Assembly: GCF_014651835.1 (NCBI RefSeq)
Contig: NZ_BMXQ01000001.1
Coordinates: 3,986,957-4,050,956 of the forward strand
Direction: 5' to 3'
Length of the DNA stretch: 64,000 bases
DNA from: Pigmentiphaga litoralis
GTDB lineage: Bacteria; Pseudomonadota; Gammaproteobacteria; Burkholderiales; Burkholderiaceae_B
Part shown: positions 1 through 8,385 of the stretch, in pieces
How the letters are laid out: the number at the start of each line of letters is the position of its first letter
How positions within the stretch are numbered: position 1 is the first letter of the stretch
The notes under the pieces: model-generated
What the model was told of the DNA's origin: nothing
What the model saw: only the letters and a program-made list of their open reading frames with translations
Databases searched by the model: none
Translations under genes and position numbers: made by a program

Positions 1-4
1 CGAC

Positions 5-1096
5 GTGCCCATGCTGCTGGTGCTGATGGCGCTGGCGTCGATCGGACTCATGTCCATGTATTCCGCCGGCGGCGGCTTCGATGGTCGTTTTGCCGACCAG
101 CTGCGCAACTACGGCGTCGCCCTTGCCGCCATGTGGCTGCTGGCGCAGTTTTCCCCCCACGCGCTGATGCGCCTGGCCGTACCGGTATACGTGGTGGGCG
201 TGTTGCTGCTGCTGGCAGTGGAACTGGCCGGCATCACCAGCAAGGGCGCCACGCGCTGGCTGGACCTGGGCTTTACGCGCATCCAGCCGTCCGAAATGAT
301 GAAGATCGCCGTGCCGCTGATGCTGGCCTGGTACTTCCACCGGCACCAGGGCTGGCTGCGGGTGCGGGACTTCGTGGTGGCCGGCCTGCTGATGGGCGTG
401 CCCTTTGCGCTGATCGTGCTGCAACCCGACCTGGGAACCGCGCTGCTGGTGTTCGGCGCAGGATTCTTCGTGCTGTTTTTTGCCGGCCTGTCGTTCAAGC
501 TGCTGATACCGATCACCGTGGTCGTCACGCTGGCACTGGGTTCGCTGGTTGCCTTCGAGCACGACCTGTGCGAAGGCGACCTGGACTGGGTGATCCTGCA
601 CGACTACCAGAAGCACCGCGTGTGCACGCTGCTGAACCCGGGGTCCGATCCGCTGGGCAAGGGCTTCCACACCATCCAGTCAACGATCGCGGTTGGGTCC
701 GGCGGCATGTTGGGCAAGGGCTGGATGCAGGGGACACAGACCCACCTGGACTTCATTCCCGAACGCACTACCGACTTCATTTTTGCCGTCTATGCGGAAG
801 AATTCGGCCTGGTGGGAAATGTGGTGCTGCTGTTCTTGTACCTGCTGCTGTTGATACGGGGGCTGACCATCGCAGCGAACGCGCCCACCTTGTTTTCCCG
901 ATTGCTGGGCGGGGCGCTGACCATGGTGTTCTTCGTCTACGCCTTCGTGAACATGGGGATGGTGAGCGGAATCCTGCCCGTGGTGGGCGTCCCCCTGCCG
1001 TTCATGAGTTACGGCGGGACGGCGCTGCTGACGCTGGGCTGCGCGGCGGGGATCCTGATGGGGATCAACCGGCATCGGACGCTGGTGCAGACTTAG
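5..1096 (+). CDS. rodA: Rod shape-determining protein RodA (5'-truncated by window edge)
   Basis: This SEDS-family integral membrane protein is the peptidoglycan glycosyltransferase of the elongasome and works with PBP2 in the inner membrane. The reading frame is open to the window edge. The first in-frame codon is a GTG at position 5, but the annotated start should lie upstream, so roughly the first 10-20 residues are missing. Visible SEDS landmarks are the IQPSEMMKIAVPLM segment (near residue 94), QPDLGTALL, the periplasmic loop HLDFIPERTTDFIFA and LPFMSYGGT near the C-terminus, with about ten hydrophobic segments. The extra loop with DLCEGDLDWVILHDYQKHRV fits RodA better than FtsW. It is presumably the last gene of an mre/mrd operon, because a strong terminator follows 40 bases after the stop. 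Confidence 0.93.
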   Translation: MPMLLVLMALASIGLMSMYSAGGGFDGRFADQLRNYGVALAAMWLLAQFSPHALMRLAVPVYVVGVLLLLAVELAGITSKGATRWLDLGFTRIQPSEMMKIAVPLMLAWYFHRHQGWLRVRDFVVAGLLMGVPFALIVLQPDLGTALLVFGAGFFVLFFAGLSFKLLIPITVVVTLALGSLVAFEHDLCEGDLDWVILHDYQKHRVCTLLNPGSDPLGKGFHTIQSTIAVGSGGMLGKGWMQGTQTHLDFIPERTTDFIFAVYAEEFGLVGNVVLLFLYLLLLIRGLTIAANAPTLFSRLLGGALTMVFFVYAFVNMGMVSGILPVVGVPLPFMSYGGTALLTLGCAAGILMGINRHRTLVQT

Positions 1097-1134
1097 GGTC
1101 TGCGTGTCGTGCAAGGCGCGCGTCAAGAAATGAC

Positions 1135-1166
1135 AAAAGCCCCCGATGATCCGGGGGCTTTTGTTT
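1135..1166. terminator. Bidirectional intrinsic terminator between rodA and ligJ
   Basis: An 11-bp perfect stem (AAAAGCCCCCG, 1135-1145, with CGGGGGCTTTT, 1152-1162) encloses a 6-base loop. It has T-rich sequence on its right and a complementary A-run on its left, so it can stop transcription from both the rodA side and the convergent ligJ gene. Confidence 0.9.
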
Positions 1167-1198
1167 GCCTGCCAGTCACACAGGCTGCGTCCTGGTGC

Positions 1199-2224
1199 TT
1201 ACCGGCCTTGCGACTTCAGCAGGGCGTCCAGGCGCGGGTAAACGCGGCGGGCGTTGCCTTCGAAGATCATCTGGCGGGTGTCGGTGGTGATGTCGGTGTT
1301 GTCGACATAACGGCGCGTGTCATCGAAGTAGTGGCCGGTGTCGGGATCGATGCCGCGGACGGCGCCGATCATTTCGCTGGCGAACAGGATGTTTTCAGCC
1401 GGGATGACTTCGGTCAGCAGGTCGATGCCGGGCTGGTGGTAGACGCAGGTGTCAAAGAAAACGTTCTTGAGCAGGTGCTCGCGTGGCTCGGGCTTTTTCA
1501 GCGCCTGCGCCAGGCCGCGGAAGCGACCCCAGTGGTAAGGCACGGCGCCGCCGCCATGGGGGATGATGAAGCGCAGCGACGGAAAGTCCTTGAACAGGTC
1601 GGATTCCAGGCATTGCATGAAGGCCGTGGTGTCGGCGTTCAGGTAGTGGGCGCCGGTGGTGTGGAAGCACACGTTGCAGCTCTGGCTGACGTGGACCATG
1701 GCGGGAACGTCGTATTCGACCAGCTTTTCGTACAGCGGGTACCACGAGCGGTCGCTCAGCGGCTTGCCGGTCCAATGGCCGCCCGAAGGATCGGGATTCA
1801 GGTTGACGGCGACGTTGCGGAATTCTTCGATGCACCGGGTCAGTTCCGGAATGCAGGTGGCGACGTCCACGCCGGGGCTTTGCGGCAGCATGGCGGCGGG
1901 CACGAAGTGTTCGGGGAACAGTTCGGCGACGCGAAAGCAGATTTCATTGCAGATCGCGGCCCAGGTGGCGGACACCTGGAAGTCGCCGATGTGGTGCGCC
2001 ATGAAGGACGCCCGCGGGCTGAAGATGGTCACGTCGTGACCGCGCTCTTTCATGATCCGGAGCTGATTGGTCTCGATCGATTCCCGCAGCTCGTCGTCGC
2101 TGATCTTCAGGTCGGCGGGGTTAGGCGGCGTCGTCTTGTTGTTGAAGGCGGCGACCTGCTGGTTGCGCCAGTCTTCAAGCGCTTTGGGGGCGGTGGTGTA
2201 GTGACCGTGGCAATCGATGATCAT
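1199..2224 (-). CDS. ligJ: 4-oxalomesaconate hydratase, LigJ-type amidohydrolase
   Basis: The 341-residue protein matches the LigJ class of the amidohydrolase superfamily, which hydrates 4-oxalomesaconate to 4-carboxy-4-hydroxy-2-oxoadipate in the protocatechuate 4,5-cleavage (and gallate) pathway. It opens with MIIDCHGHYTTAPKALEDW, where H6 and H8 form the first metal-binding pair. Further metal or active-site candidates are the His in PAMVHVSQ and in FIIPHGGG, and a late acidic residue in ILFASEMIG. Length equals that of known LigJ. None of the other meta-cleavage genes (dioxygenase, CHMS dehydrogenase, PDC hydrolase, aldolase) is next to it. A LysR gene is divergent across a 151-bp gap. 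The exact substrate is inferred; related decarboxylases and hydratases share the fold. Confidence 0.78.
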   Translation of the reverse strand: MIIDCHGHYTTAPKALEDWRNQQVAAFNNKTTPPNPADLKISDDELRESIETNQLRIMKERGHDVTIFSPRASFMAHHIGDFQVSATWAAICNEICFRVAELFPEHFVPAAMLPQSPGVDVATCIPELTRCIEEFRNVAVNLNPDPSGGHWTGKPLSDRSWYPLYEKLVEYDVPAMVHVSQSCNVCFHTTGAHYLNADTTAFMQCLESDLFKDFPSLRFIIPHGGGAVPYHWGRFRGLAQALKKPEPREHLLKNVFFDTCVYHQPGIDLLTEVIPAENILFASEMIGAVRGIDPDTGHYFDDTRRYVDNTDITTDTRQMIFEGNARRVYPRLDALLKSQGR

Positions 2225-2316
2225 TGCGGGTTCCAGAAAAGGGTCGCGGTGGGACGGATACGTACGCCATGTTGCAAGACGGGGCGACTAGCAGTCAAAT
2301 ATATGTTTTCGCGCCG

Positions 2317-2340
2317 ACCCATATCGAAATCCGAATGGGT
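2317..2340. promoter_or_regulatory. Candidate LysR operator between ligJ and its regulator
   Basis: A perfect inverted repeat, ACCCAT (2317-2322) and ATGGGT (2335-2340) with 12 bases between, lies in the divergent ligJ/LysR intergenic region. The inner bases contain a T-N11-A arrangement (T2322 to A2334), the classical LysR contact pattern. An AT-rich stretch lies just to its left (2297-2310). This is a sequence-based candidate only. Confidence 0.4.
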
Positions 2341-2375
2341 CCATGGTGCGCTGCAAGGCTTCCCGGGACGGGTGG

Positions 2376-3341
2376 ATGGACTTACGTCAATTACGTTACT
2401 TCGTGGCCGTGGCCGAAGCCATGAGCTTTACGGTTGCCGCGCGCAACCTGAACATCAGCCAGCCGCCGCTGAGCATGCACATCCGCGCCTTGGAAGACGC
2501 CCTGGGCACCCGGCTGTTCGACCGCACCCATCGCTCGATCACGCTGACCGAAGCCGGCGTCGTTTTTCTTGAGCAGGCGCGGCTGACGCTGAGTCAGATG
2601 GAAAGCGCCGTACGCCTGACAAAGCTGGCAGGGCAGGGCGAAACCGGCCTGCTGCGCATCGCCTTCACCAATTCGGTCCCGCTGATCCCCGGCTTTGCGC
2701 AGCTGATCAGACGCTTCCGCCGCCAGTACCCGCTCGCTCGCCTGGAAATCGTCCACATGCCAACCGGGCCGCAATTGCGCGCCCTGGAAGATCGCAGCAT
2801 CGACATCGGCCTGATGCGCCCGGCGCCCCAGTTCCAGCCGCCGACGCACCTGCGCTTTGTCCAGTTGTGGAACAACGAATTGCGCGTCGTCATGCCGACC
2901 GACCACCCGTTGGCCGCCCTGGACCGGCCGCTGGCGATCACGGAACTGGCCGACGAGCCGCTCATCCTCTTCCCGCGCGACATCAGCTGCGGCCTGCACG
3001 AGCAGATCACCCAGCTCTTCAACGACGCCGGCACGGTCCCGAACCTTGGCCAGGAAGCCCGCGAAGCCGTTACCATTGTCGGCCTCGTGGCCGCGGGCGT
3101 CGGCATCTCGCTGCTGCCCGACGTGTATGCCAGCCTGCAAACCGCCGGCATCCACTACGCCCGCCTGGCTGCTCCCACGACCAACTGCCCGCTTTACCTG
3201 GCCCACCACAACGACACGCCCACGGACCTGGCGACGCGGTTTGTCGCCCTGGCGCACTCCGACATCGCGTCCGCTTCCCTGCCGATAGCCAGCGCGGCTC
3301 GGCCACGTACCACCGAAGCCAGCGAGCCGATTCCTGCGTAG
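2376..3341 (+). CDS. LysR-family transcriptional regulator divergent from ligJ
   Basis: The 321-residue protein starts at ATG 2376 (MDLRQLRYFVAVAEAMSF), the usual LysR N-terminus. An upstream in-frame ATG at 2343 would add 11 residues that do not look like a LysR start. The winged helix-turn-helix occupies about residues 1-60 (FTVAARNLNISQPPLSMHI), followed by the linker helix and a type 2 periplasmic-binding-fold effector domain from about residue 92 (LLRIAFTNSVPLIPGF). Its divergent position makes it the likely regulator of ligJ, comparable to LigR/PmdR-type activators of protocatechuate catabolism. The effector cannot be read from sequence. The C-terminal tail of about 25 residues is Ala/Ser rich. 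Confidence 0.88.
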   Translation: MDLRQLRYFVAVAEAMSFTVAARNLNISQPPLSMHIRALEDALGTRLFDRTHRSITLTEAGVVFLEQARLTLSQMESAVRLTKLAGQGETGLLRIAFTNSVPLIPGFAQLIRRFRRQYPLARLEIVHMPTGPQLRALEDRSIDIGLMRPAPQFQPPTHLRFVQLWNNELRVVMPTDHPLAALDRPLAITELADEPLILFPRDISCGLHEQITQLFNDAGTVPNLGQEAREAVTIVGLVAAGVGISLLPDVYASLQTAGIHYARLAAPTTNCPLYLAHHNDTPTDLATRFVALAHSDIASASLPIASAARPRTTEASEPIPA

Positions 3342-3380
3342 TCGTTGAAATCAGCCCCGCAACGTAAACATCACAAGCTG

Positions 3381-3425
3381 CCTCACAACACGCCGCCTCA
3401 AAACAAGCCCCCTCAAAACAAGCCG
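3381..3425. repeat. Three 15-bp tandem units covering the mutY stop codon
   Basis: Units at 3381-3395, 3396-3410 and 3411-3425 share the pattern CCTCAMAACAMGCCS; the last two differ at one base. Read on the minus strand each unit carries a TGA in the mutY frame (3413-3415, 3398-3400, 3383-3385), so the terminal codons of mutY plus its stop are repeated in tandem and give three consecutive in-frame stops. Confidence 0.85.
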
Positions 3426-4504
3426 CCTTCCACAAACAGCCCCGCCAGCAATTTCTTGACCGGCGCGGGCAACGCCGCATCCCCCGCCCGCGCCACCGGC
3501 ATCCACCACCACGCTGCCGGATCCAGATCACCGTCCTGCCCGGCAGCCTGCGCGGGAGCATCGGCCGATGCCCGGACATGCCAGGGCGTCACATGCAGCT
3601 TGAAATGCGTGAACGTGTGCGAAAACACCGGCAATTCAAACGCTTCCTGAGCCTTCACTCCCAGTTCGCGCCAGGCCACCTCGGCGCCGGACTCCAGCGC
3701 AAATTCCGGCAAGCTCCACAAGCCACCCCAGATCCCCGGCGACGGCCGCATCTTAAGCAACACACACCCGCTGCGCTCGATCACCAGCATGCCGGTGTCC
3801 CGCTCGGGCGATTTCTTGCGCACCTTCGGCGTCGGCAGGTCATGCTGACGGGCTTCCCGCAGCGCCACGCAGGTGCCGCGCACCGGACACCGTCCGCACT
3901 CCGGCGCGCCGCGCGTACAGACCGTCGCCCCCAGGTCCATCAAGCCCTGCGTATACGAGCGCATATCGTCTGCCGTCGTACTGCTCACCACCGGCAGGTT
4001 TTCCCCCGCCAGGCCCCACATGATCAGCTCCACCGGCCGCTTGGACGGGTCCCCCTCGATCCCGAAATGGCGTGCGAACACCCGCTTTACATTCCCATCC
4101 AGAATCGGACTGCGCTCGCCATACGCAAAGGCCGCAATCGCGGCCGCTGTCGAGCGTCCGATCCCTGGCAAGGTCTCGATATCCGCCGCCGTGGGGGGAA
4201 ACTGCCCACCCCAGTTGGCAAGCACCTGCTGCGCACAGGCGTGCAGATTCCGCGCTCGGGTGTAGTAGCCCAGGCCCGCCCATAGCTGCATCACTTCCTC
4301 GGCAGGCGCGCGCGCCAGGTCTGCCACCGTTGGAAACGTCTCCAGGAAGCGTTCGTAGTACGGGATCACCGTCGCCACCTGCGTCTGCTGCAGCATGATT
4401 TCCGACAGCCAGATCCGGTAGGGATCCTGGGTGTTCTGCCAGGGGAGGGCGTGGCGGCCATGCTGGCGCTGCCACGTGACGACGTGCTCGGAAAACGTGC
4501 TCAT
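3413..4504 (-). CDS. mutY: Adenine DNA glycosylase MutY
   Basis: MutY removes adenine mispaired with 8-oxoguanine and is the second enzyme of the GO repair system. The 363-residue protein starts at ATG 4504 (MSTFSEHVVTWQRQHGRHAL). Seen in order: the catalytic-Glu region RIWLSEIMLQQTQV, the helix-hairpin-helix LPGIGRSTAAAIAAF, the catalytic-Asp region ILDGNVKRVFARHFG, the [4Fe-4S] ligands C-x6-C-x2-C-x5-C (from VCTRGAPECGRC), and a C-terminal NUDIX-like 8-oxoG recognition domain (PSPGIWGGLWSLPEF). An in-frame upstream extension exists but overlaps mutM. It follows mutM by 40 bases on the same strand, so both probably form one repair operon. Its 3' end is unusual in carrying tandem repeats with extra stops. 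Confidence 0.95.
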   Translation of the reverse strand: MSTFSEHVVTWQRQHGRHALPWQNTQDPYRIWLSEIMLQQTQVATVIPYYERFLETFPTVADLARAPAEEVMQLWAGLGYYTRARNLHACAQQVLANWGGQFPPTAADIETLPGIGRSTAAAIAAFAYGERSPILDGNVKRVFARHFGIEGDPSKRPVELIMWGLAGENLPVVSSTTADDMRSYTQGLMDLGATVCTRGAPECGRCPVRGTCVALREARQHDLPTPKVRKKSPERDTGMLVIERSGCVLLKMRPSPGIWGGLWSLPEFALESGAEVAWRELGVKAQEAFELPVFSHTFTHFKLHVTPWHVRASADAPAQAAGQDGDLDPAAWWWMPVARAGDAALPAPVKKLLAGLFVEGGLF

Positions 4505-4544
4505 GGGATGGGAACGGCAAAGGAAGAAGGGGAGGATGCCCGGG

Positions 4545-5369
4545 TCAAGGCTTCTGGCAGCGCGGGCAATAGTACGTCGCCCGCTGGCCCTGCACGATCT
4601 TGCGGATCGGCGTCGCGCAGACCCGGCAAGGCAGCCCGGCCCGGTCGTACACATACGCGCCGATCTGGAAGTAACCCGACTCGCCCCCCGCGCCCACATA
4701 GTCGCGCAGCGAACTGCCGCCCGCATCAATGGCGCTGCCCAGCGTGGCCTTGACCGCATCGGCCAGCCTGTCATACCGCTTGGGCCCAATTTTCGACGCA
4801 AGAGTCCGGGGGTGGATGCCAGCGCGGAACAGGCTTTCCGACGCGTAAATATTACCGACGCCCACGACGATATCTCCGCCCAGCAGTACTTGTTTCACTG
4901 CCTGCGACCGATTGCGGGTGTGGCGATGCAGCCATCCTCCATCAAATCGCGGGTCGAACGGTTCGATGCCAAGATGGCCCAGCAAAGGATGGGTCAGCAC
5001 GTCGCCGTCGGCAGCGGGGTGCCACAGCACCGCGCCGAACCGCCGGGGATCGTGCAGCCGCAGGACGCCGCGATCGAACACCCAGTCGACGTGATCATGC
5101 TTGCGCGGTGGGTCGTCCGGGTGCACATGGCGCAGGGACCCGGACATGCCCAGGTGGACGATCATGGTGCCGGTCTCGAAGGGCAGCAGCAGATACTTGC
5201 CGCGCCGGGCCACTGCCGACACGCTGCGGCCATCCACCTGGTGGGGCAGGTCTTCGGGAATCGGCCAGCGAAAACGGGATTCGCGTACGACCAGGCGGCG
5301 CAGCACCTGTCCATCGACCGTCGGAGAGATGCCGCGTCGTGTGACCTCGACTTCGGGGAGTTCTGGCAT
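4545..5369 (-). CDS. mutM: Formamidopyrimidine-DNA glycosylase MutM (Fpg)
   Basis: Bifunctional glycosylase/AP lyase that excises 8-oxoguanine and formamidopyrimidines. The start is ATG 5369, giving [14 protein letters not shown], in which processed Pro2 is the Schiff-base nucleophile and Glu3 the acid. An upstream in-frame ATG adds 15 residues and would bury Pro2, so it is rejected. The catalytic Lys lies in RRGKYLLL, the H2TH region is near [18 protein letters not shown], and the C-terminal zinc finger is C-x2-C-x16-C-x2-C (CRVCATPI ... YYCPRCQ). The 274-residue length is typical. Together with mutY just downstream it gives the complete glycosylase part of the GO system; mutT is not in the window. 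Confidence 0.96.
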   Translation of the reverse strand: MPELPEVEVTRRGISPTVDGQVLRRLVVRESRFRWPIPEDLPHQVDGRSVSAVARRGKYLLLPFETGTMIVHLGMSGSLRHVHPDDPPRKHDHVDWVFDRGVLRLHDPRRFGAVLWHPAADGDVLTHPLLGHLGIEPFDPRFDGGWLHRHTRNRSQAVKQVLLGGDIVVGVGNIYASESLFRAGIHPRTLASKIGPKRYDRLADAVKATLGSAIDAGGSSLRDYVGAGGESGYFQIGAYVYDRAGLPCRVCATPIRKIVQGQRATYYCPRCQKP

Positions 5370-5776
5370 AGTTGTTGCTGGAGTTGTTTCCGGAAATGCT
5401 GCGGGATTGGGCAAATGGCCGTGCGGGTCAACATGCCGGGCCTTCAGGTCAGGCCGTGCTGCCGGACCCCATGTCGGGCTGGAATCAGTCGGCTTGAATC
5501 AGTCGGCTTGAATCGGTCGGCTTGAATCGGTCGGCTCGAATCGGCCCGGTTGAACCGCCTGACGCCAGCGCGGTCCGATAGAACCTGCCGCGCGTCATCG
5601 GCGCGAGTTTCCTGTCCAGGATTGCGACCGGATCGATTCGCAACCTGCAAGGGCAGGACCGCAGGACCGGACCCAATGTGTCCGCGGTTGAAATCCAGGT
5701 GGGGCCTGATCGTCAGGAACCCAGTGCTAACATCTCCACTGTCGGGCTGGCGCCTCAGGCGCCGAGGAATTGTGCC
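5370..5776. other. 407-bp divergent intergenic region mutM / TPR gene
   Basis: No gene is credible here. It holds the 14-bp tandem array at 5482-5551 and, just ahead of the TPR gene ribosome-binding site, a perfect GGCGCC-TCA-GGCGCC inverted repeat (5749-5763). Promoters for both flanking genes must lie here, but I could not pick convincing -35/-10 pairs. Confidence 0.6.
5482..5551. repeat. Five tandem 14-bp units upstream of mutM
   Basis: Units begin at 5482, 5496, 5510, 5524 and 5538. The first two are identical (GAATCAGTCGGCTT), the next two differ at one or two positions, and the fifth (GAATCGGCCCGGTT) is more diverged. The array lies about 110 bases upstream of the mutM start and 225 bases upstream of the TPR gene. 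Confidence 0.9.
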
Positions 5777-7582
5777 ATGTTGTCAAACACGTATCGCAGG
5801 AAGTTGGCGGCACTCGGGCTGGGCCTGTTGGCAAGCACGATGGCCTTTGCACAGTCGGGTGGCGAAGAGCCCTCCGACGGCTTCCTGGTGCCCGGATTGA
5901 GCATGTCGCCCCCGGGGCCACGCACTGGCGCAGCCAAGGCGCTGCCTCAGGTCGAACTGACGGGCGAAATCCTGTTTCAGGTGCTGGCGTCCGAAGTGGC
6001 GGCGCAGCGCGGCGCGCTGTCGGCCGCGACCGGCACGTCGCTGGAACTGGCGCGTTTCACCCGCGATCCCCGTCTGGCGCGCCGCGCGGTCGAGTTCGCC
6101 CTCACGTCGGGCGACTTGGTGCGGGCGCTGGATGCCGCCCAGGTGTGGGTCGAACTGGACCCGGCCGACGTCGAGGCCCGCCAGACGTCGCTGTCGCTGG
6201 CCGCTGCCGCCGGCCGTATCGAAGGCCTGGGCGCCGCGCTGCGTTCGCGCATCGCCACCGCCAGCGCCGCCGAAAAGCCCGCCGCAATTATCGAAGCGCG
6301 CCGGGTGTTGGGGCGCCTGGAAGATCGCCGCCGCGCGCTCGACATTCTTGACGAAGCGCTGACCGACGTCCGCGATCTGCCGGAAGCTCACATTGCACTG
6401 GCCCGAGCTGCCGCCGCCGCCAACGATGCGCCCCGCGCGCTGCGCGAAGCCCGCGCCGCGCAGGCTGCGCAGCCGGACTCCGAAGCTGCCGCGGCCCTGG
6501 TGCTGCAGACCGGCATCGAAAGCGAACCCGACAAGGTGATCGCCGCTACCCGCGCCTTCATTGCGTCGCACCCCAAGGCCCGCGAGCTGCGTGTGCTGCT
6601 GGTGCGCGCCTTGGCGCAGGTGCAGGACGTGGAAGGCGCCCGCGCCGAGCTCGATTCCATGTCGCGCGCCAACCCCGAAGACTTCGAAGTGCTGTACATG
6701 CAGGGCGCGCTGGCCTACCAGACCGGCCAGCTGGACGACGCCGAAAAGTACCTGAAGCAGTATTCGACGATTGAAGACCAGCGGGCCGCGGCCGGTCAGC
6801 CCGTCCCGACGCCGCCCGAAGGCAATGCCGCCCTGCTGCTGCGCGTGCAGGTGGCCGAAGAACAGAAGCGGTACGACGACGCGTTCGAGTTGCTGCAAGG
6901 CGTCCAGGACCCCGCCGCCGCGTTCCCGGCGCGTTTGCGCCAGGCTGTCATCCGCGCCAAGCAGGGCCGCCTGGACGAGGCCCGCAAGGTGCTGTCCATC
7001 CTGGATCCGCGTGACACGCGTGAAGGGGTTCAAGTGGCAATGACCGAATCGCAGATCCTGCGCGACGCAAACAGGCTGGACGAGGCCACCAAGGTGCTGG
7101 CTGACGCCAACGCCAAGTACCCCGACAACCCGGTCATCATGTACGACCTTGCCATGCTCAATGAGCGGGAAGGCAAGATCGCCGAGATGGAAACGCTGCT
7201 GCGCCGCGTGATTGCGGTCAAGCCGGACCATGCGCACGCCTACAACGCGCTGGGCTATTCGCTGGCCGATCGCAAGCTGCGTCTGCCCGAAGCCAAGGCC
7301 CTGGTCGAGCGCGCCCTGAACCTGCTGCCCGATGACGCGTTCATCATCGACAGCATGGGCTGGGTCTACTACCGGATGGGCGACAACGCCAAGGCGTTGT
7401 CCTACCTGGAACGGGCCTACAGCCTGCGTCCCGATGCCGAAATCGCCATCCACCTGGGCGAAGTGCTGTGGGCGTCGGGCCAGCAGGACAAGGCCCGCCA
7501 GCTGTGGCGCGACGTGAGCCAGAAAGATCCCGGCAATGAAGCGCTGCGCACGACCCTGGCGCGCCTGGAGGCGACGCTTTGA
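5777..7582 (+). CDS. Exported tetratricopeptide-repeat protein
   Basis: The 601-residue protein starts at ATG 5777 with a GAGGA ribosome-binding site 8-9 bases upstream, and a signal peptide follows (RRKLAALGLGLLASTMAFAQ). The mature part is alpha-helical and built from many 34-residue TPR units; clear ones are AHIALARAAAAANDAPRALR, DDAEKYLKQYS and the closing HAYNALGYSLADRKLRLPEA and SMGWVYYRMGDNAKALSYLE repeats. Such proteins act as periplasmic or outer-membrane scaffolds, and the gene commonly precedes lolB in betaproteobacteria. Its stop overlaps the lolB start in the TTGA arrangement, so the two are translationally coupled. This suggests a role in outer-membrane assembly, but the function is unassigned. 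An earlier in-frame start at 5678 would hide the signal peptide and is rejected. Confidence 0.87.
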   Translation: MLSNTYRRKLAALGLGLLASTMAFAQSGGEEPSDGFLVPGLSMSPPGPRTGAAKALPQVELTGEILFQVLASEVAAQRGALSAATGTSLELARFTRDPRLARRAVEFALTSGDLVRALDAAQVWVELDPADVEARQTSLSLAAAAGRIEGLGAALRSRIATASAAEKPAAIIEARRVLGRLEDRRRALDILDEALTDVRDLPEAHIALARAAAAANDAPRALREARAAQAAQPDSEAAAALVLQTGIESEPDKVIAATRAFIASHPKARELRVLLVRALAQVQDVEGARAELDSMSRANPEDFEVLYMQGALAYQTGQLDDAEKYLKQYSTIEDQRAAAGQPVPTPPEGNAALLLRVQVAEEQKRYDDAFELLQGVQDPAAAFPARLRQAVIRAKQGRLDEARKVLSILDPRDTREGVQVAMTESQILRDANRLDEATKVLADANAKYPDNPVIMYDLAMLNEREGKIAEMETLLRRVIAVKPDHAHAYNALGYSLADRKLRLPEAKALVERALNLLPDDAFIIDSMGWVYYRMGDNAKALSYLERAYSLRPDAEIAIHLGEVLWASGQQDKARQLWRDVSQKDPGNEALRTTLARLEATL

Positions 7583-8235
7583 AGGCAGGAGTGATGACGT
7601 CGGGGGCGAGTTGTTGTGCAGCGTTGCGCTCAGCGGCGGTACGTTCCAGGCTGATGCGCCTTGTGCTGCCGGCGGTCCTTGCTGGCGCAATGTCTGCCTG
7701 CGCCGTGCCCGTTCCGATTCCCGTTCCGGTGGGGGCAGCCGAAACACCGGCTGCCACGGCGTTGTCGCGGGTCGGCCGATTCGCTCTGCGCGTCGACGAA
7801 GTCGGCGGAAAGCAGAATGCCGTGCAGGGCGGCTTTGCGTGGCGGGACGATGGCCAAAGTCTGGTGCTGGACCTTGTGTCGCCCCTTGGCGCAACCTTGG
7901 CCCGTGTCGAAGCCGGCCCGCAAGGCGCCATGCTGCGCGAAGCCAATGGCACCGAAACGCATGCATTGAATCCGGACGCACTGGTTGCCCTGGTGCTTGG
8001 CAGCCGCATTCCCGTTGCGGGCATGCGTGACTGGTTGCGCGGCACCTTGCCCGACAACCCGCCTGCAACGGTCGCGGAAAAAGATGCGCAGGGCCGCCCT
8101 ACGGCGTTCGAGCAGGCGGGCTGGCAGGTGCAGGCATCGCAGTACGATGCGTCGGGCCCGACCCGCATGGCCCTGCAGCGGCAGGAACCGACCGGGCAGA
8201 ATGTCGACCTTCGGCTGGTGATCAATACGCCTTGA
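7579..8235 (+). CDS. lolB: Outer-membrane lipoprotein insertion receptor LolB
   Basis: LolB accepts lipoproteins from the periplasmic chaperone LolA and inserts them into the outer membrane; it is itself a lipoprotein. The chosen start is TTG 7579, which overlaps the TGA stop of the preceding gene and has a GGAGG ribosome-binding site (7567-7571) 7 bases upstream. ATG 7594 or ATG 7654 are alternatives, and the last would leave a compact signal peptide. The lipobox is MSAC after RLVLPAVLAGA. LolB-type features are the GRFALRVDE strand, GGFAWRDDGQSLVLDLVSPLG, and the later WLRGTLPDN and FEQAGWQVQ segments. A proline-rich linker follows the lipidated Cys. Adjacency to ispE fits the common lolB-ispE order. 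Confidence 0.9.
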   Translation: MKAGVMTSGASCCAALRSAAVRSRLMRLVLPAVLAGAMSACAVPVPIPVPVGAAETPAATALSRVGRFALRVDEVGGKQNAVQGGFAWRDDGQSLVLDLVSPLGATLARVEAGPQGAMLREANGTETHALNPDALVALVLGSRIPVAGMRDWLRGTLPDNPPATVAEKDAQGRPTAFEQAGWQVQASQYDASGPTRMALQRQEPTGQNVDLRLVINTP

Positions 8236-8315
8236 GGGCGTGACGCATGCATTGCCTTACCGCCGTGAACGCGTGACGCTGCCTTGGGCCACGACTCAGG
8301 GATCCACTGGCATTG

Positions 8316-8360
8316 CAACCCGTTGCGCGATCCGGGCGGTTTTTTCTGACCGCCGCTTTT
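8316..8360 (+). terminator. Possible hairpin/terminator between lolB and ispE
   Basis: A GGCGGT stem arm (8335-8340), a T-rich loop and ACCGCC (8349-8354) form a hairpin just upstream of ispE, preceded by a GCAACCCGTTGC hairpin. The T-run sits inside the loop and not after the stem, so termination is doubtful; it may instead be an ispE leader structure. Confidence 0.3.
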
Positions 8361-8385
8361 CCTGCCACCTCCGTCTCAGCCCCCC

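Noticed and set aside
1109..2572. 487-codon plus-strand frame opposite ligJ
   Set aside because: Antisense shadow of ligJ in GC-rich DNA; the translation has no recognisable motif and the ligJ protein is clearly conserved.
5783..8068. 761-codon minus-strand frame across the TPR gene and lolB
   Set aside because: Arg/Gly/Gln-rich shadow with no domain; both real genes lie on the plus strand with ribosome-binding sites.
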